A DNA stretch of 64,000 bases from Linum tenue (Eukaryota > Streptophyta > Magnoliopsida > Malpighiales > Linaceae): NCBI GenBank assembly GCA_946122785.1, contig CAMGYJ010000011.1:56098449-56162448 (forward strand), given 5' to 3'. Below the pieces are notes generated by a model. That model did no database searches. It saw nothing but the letters and a program-made list of their open reading frames with translations, and was not told the DNA's origin. Shown here one piece after another: positions 61,219 through 64,000 of the stretch (the stretch's first letter is position 1; the number at the start of each line of letters is the position of its first letter). The position numbers and the translations under genes are program-made.

Positions 61219-63101
61219 ATGCTCAAGCAAATCCTCAGCAAAATCCCCCGCAAGTCCTCAAAACCTGACCCAATAGATGCCACCACGGTGATCGACACTG
61301 GTACCAACAACAATCCTGTTTCCAACTCGGGCAATGGTGCCCCCTGTAGTACAACTACAAATGGAGGGAACTCATTTTCAAGCCGGCTGAATGTCGTCAA
61401 AAGGGTATCTTCAGCAGTTTTCCCTTCAAGCATTATGTCCGGGGGAGTAGATGCAGCAGTTGAGCCCCACATTTCCTTCAAAGACATCTCACCCCTACAA
61501 AAGCAGAACCTCTTTATTAGCAAACTAAACTTCTGCTGTGAGATCTCTGACTTCAGCGATGCACATCTAGACCTCAAACGAGAAGCATTGGTCGAGCTCC
61601 TCGATTTTGTCTCTTCTGGTTCTGCCAAGTTCACCGAACCAGCCATTTCTGCCATTTGCAAGATGTGTGCTGCAAACCTCTTCCGTGTCTTCCCTCCCAA
61701 GTACCGTAATTCTTCCAATGCCACAGAAACAGATGATGAAGAACCCATGTTCGACCCGGCTTGGTCGCATTTGCAACTTGTGTACGAGCTGCTACTTCGG
61801 TTCACAAGTTTGGTCGATGCTAAAGCAGCTAAGAAGCAAGTGGATCACTCCTTTGTTTTGAGACTGCTCGACCTATTCGATTCCGATGATCCAAGAGAGA
61901 GGGACTGTTTGAAGAGTGTTTTACATAGGATTTATGGCAAGTTCATGGTGCTGAGACCATTTATAAGGAAAGCAGTGAGCAATATCATCTACCGTTTTGT
62001 TTATGAGACCGAACGGCACAATGGGATTGCTGAGCTATTGGAGATATTTGGGAGCATTATTAGTGGGTTTGCCTTGCCATTGAAGGAAGAGCATAAGTTG
62101 TTTCTGTGGAGGGCTTTGATGCCGTTGCATAAACCTAAGTCGGTGGGGATCTATCATCAGCAGTTGGCGTATTGCATTGTGCAGTTTGTGGATAAGGATC
62201 CTAAACTTACCGGTGAGGTGATCAAAGGGTTGTTGAAGTACTGGCCGGTGACTAATAGTCAGAAGGAGTTGATGTTTATAAGTGAGGTAGAGGAGATGCT
62301 GGAAATGACCAGCATGGATGAGTTTCAGAAGGTTATGGTGCCTTTGTTTCGAAGAATTGGTGGCTGTCTGAATAGCTCCCATTATCAGGTATACAATCCA
62401 CCTAATCTGCTGTTTGTTGCTCCTTATACTGTAAGGAACGAATTGAAACTCTCGCTCATTTCTCTCTGGTCTTGGACAGCTTCATCCTGAACCGCCATCT
62501 GATGCCTATAATGTTGGTCTGACATGAATTCTAATCATGAGTCATATTCCCTAGTCATCACCAGTGGGTGCCTGTAGTTGATCAAATAACCAACTTTTCA
62601 ATCAGAACAGCACAAACAAGTTGAATCAAAATGGAGGCTCATTGAACCAAACTGAACCTAATTTGTCGGAAGTCATCAGACGAGTCGACCTGCAATTCTA
62701 ATGACCTCAAAATGACTTTTTTGCAGGTGGCAGAACGAGCACACTTGTTATGGAACAACGAGCGAATTGTCAACCTCGTCATCCATAACCGGCAGGTGAT
62801 AGTCCCGATTGTGTTTTCAGCACTCGAGCGCAACAGTCAGAACCACTGGAACCAAGCAGTCCTCAACCTAACGCAGAACATAAGGAAGATGTTTCTGGAA
62901 ATGGATGAAGAGCTGATGCTCGCCTGCCAATGTAAGTTGGAGGAAGAACAGTCCAAGTCGAACGTGGTGGCCGAGAAGAGGAGACTGACTTGGGAAAACC
63001 TGGAAAGTGCAGCCGGTGGAGCTGCAAGTTTCAACAACCCGATTTCCAACACCATCAACTTAGCTCATGTCGAGTCAGCCTCCTGTTCTGTTGCCTGCTA
63101 G
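61219..63101 (+). CDS. PP2A regulatory subunit B' (B56 family)
   Basis: Regulatory B'/B56 subunit that directs the PP2A catalytic core to substrates. In plants these subunits act in brassinosteroid, immune and stress signalling. Two exons, 61219-62388 and 62727-63101, give 514 aa, typical of the family. A variable Ser/Thr/Asn-rich N-terminus ([18 protein letters not shown]) is followed by the conserved B56 helical-repeat core: [98 protein letters not shown]. The C-terminus diverges. The [15 protein letters not shown] start is shared by plant theta/eta/iota-type members (recalled). The large first exon with one 3' intron is the usual plant layout. Confidence 0.96.
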
Positions 63102-64000
63102 TTTGGCCACTAGCACTGAGAAGACAGCAACCATTAGCTTCACGATGCAGCATAAGGAACCACACATTCTTCTCTACGCATTCCCATGGGTGGCGAGTAG
63201 GGATGCTGTTTGTAGTTGTGTTAAAAAGGATTGGTAAATGTTTAGGGTTGCTTGGGACATACGCAATGGGATGGATGAGGTGGTGGTGGTGAGAATTCGA
63301 CGAGCCCCTCAAAAGCCTTTTGCACTATGAAAGTATGTGTATTAAGAAAGGCTGTTTGTTTTCAGTTGTGCCCCCCCAATTTGTTGCAGGTTCTAACCTT
63401 AGCAAGAGAGATTATTCATTTTTATTGAAAAAGCTGTTTGCTTTGGTACTTGTATAGCTAGCTAATGCAATTTGCTTTCCCCACCCAATTTTCCAGTTCA
63501 TCAGTGCTTCTTGCTAGCTCTGTTATTCGTAGACTGGCTGCTTCTGGCACCTGATTTTGTATGTTTAGCATGTCCATTTGTTACCACTGCTTGGACAATC
63601 ATATGCAATTTTTTTGATCATGTCGGCGGAACCAAGGGACGACGAGTTGAATCTCTCTTTCTTCCATGTTATCACCAGATCAACCTCGGAGTTAGCTAAG
63701 TCTGTATTTCCGTCCTCTAATGATCCAAAGTTGTTGCAACTGCATAACCCACAACGACAAATGCAGAGCAGAAGCCAACAAAATCTGCAGAGTAAGAATC
63801 TGTTTCACGAGCTGGGTTTCCTAGAGAGTAAGAAAATGACACTGAAAAATGGCGGCAATTCCTTGGAAGTGAAGGGATGTGGAAGAAGGGGAGTGATTTA
63901 AATGAAGTTGGGGTATGGCCAGCAGCAGTAACAGCATCAGAGTATCAGACATGGCCGACCAGACCAGCATCATTCATGAATCAATCCATAATCATAGTTT
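63102..64000. other. 3' UTR of the PP2A B' gene and window end
   Basis: 3' UTR-like T-rich sequence followed by spacer. One possible small frame (63620-63901) is listed separately. Confidence 0.4.
63620..63901 (+). CDS. Possible small hypothetical protein (93 aa)
   Basis: ATG at 63620 opens a frame MSAEPRDDELNLSFFHVITR... to TAA at 63899-63901. It is Ser/Gln/Asn-rich with no recognised domain. It could be a first exon of a gene continuing beyond the window, or chance. Confidence 0.2.
   Translation: MSAEPRDDELNLSFFHVITRSTSELAKSVFPSSNDPKLLQLHNPQRQMQSRSQQNLQSKNLFHELGFLESKKMTLKNGGNSLEVKGCGRRGVI

Noticed and set aside
1..64000. CRISPR arrays, operons, bacterial-type ribosome binding sites, integrons
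   Set aside because: The window is plant nuclear DNA with spliced genes; no regularly spaced short repeats of CRISPR type were seen.

Overview
This is a eukaryotic plant nuclear window, about 64 kb of a eudicot chromosome. The evidence is short exons bounded by GT/AG introns, AT-rich introns and spacers, plant-specific gene families, and many plant-type transposons. The gene set (a GRV2/RME-8 DnaJ protein, a FatB thioesterase, a GH1 beta-glucosidase of the BGLU11 type, a PP2A B' subunit) is ordinary for eudicots. The FatB N-terminus and a decayed resistance gene resembling the flax L class make Malpighiales, perhaps Linum, my best guess. This is recall-based inference, not proof.

Layout. 1-5.7 kb: 3' part of a GRV2-like gene (+). 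6.86-9.89 kb: a very young 3.0 kb LTR retroelement (-) with one long unrecognised reading frame. 10.2-10.9 kb: a GPI-anchored lipid-transfer protein (+), with a three-LTR TRIM element in its 3' flank. 11.8-13.0 kb: a RING-H2 ubiquitin ligase with membrane segments (-). 14-18.8 kb: a Mutator-type MITE and gene-poor DNA. 18.8-27.6 kb: a transcript-like but mostly non-coding stretch. It holds alternating tandem repeats and a broken TIR-NBS-LRR gene, and related repeats lie on both sides of that gene. 28.0-39.6 kb: a transposon-rich block with a head-to-head TRIM, hAT and Harbinger MITEs, and a young but internally decayed Copia-type element carrying a nested hAT MITE. 40-44 kb: the FatB gene (+). 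46.8-48.3 kb: a Pack-MULE that captured part of an F-box/LRR gene. 48.7-54.2 kb: the beta-glucosidase gene (+), its introns loaded with transposon pieces. 56.2-57.1 kb: two back-to-back MITEs inside TA microsatellites. 59-64 kb: another hAT MITE and the PP2A B' gene (+).

The genes do not form an operon or an evident pathway. They are independent housekeeping or metabolic loci separated by transposon-filled spacers. The most distinctive content is the mobile DNA. Two LTR elements have LTRs that I read as identical and have perfect target duplications, yet neither encodes a recognisable complete polymerase, so both were probably moved in trans. There are also two unusual TRIM architectures (three-LTR tandem and head-to-head) and a gene-capturing MULE. 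All exon boundaries were set by eye from reading frame and splice consensus. LTR identity was judged by direct reading, not by an alignment program.
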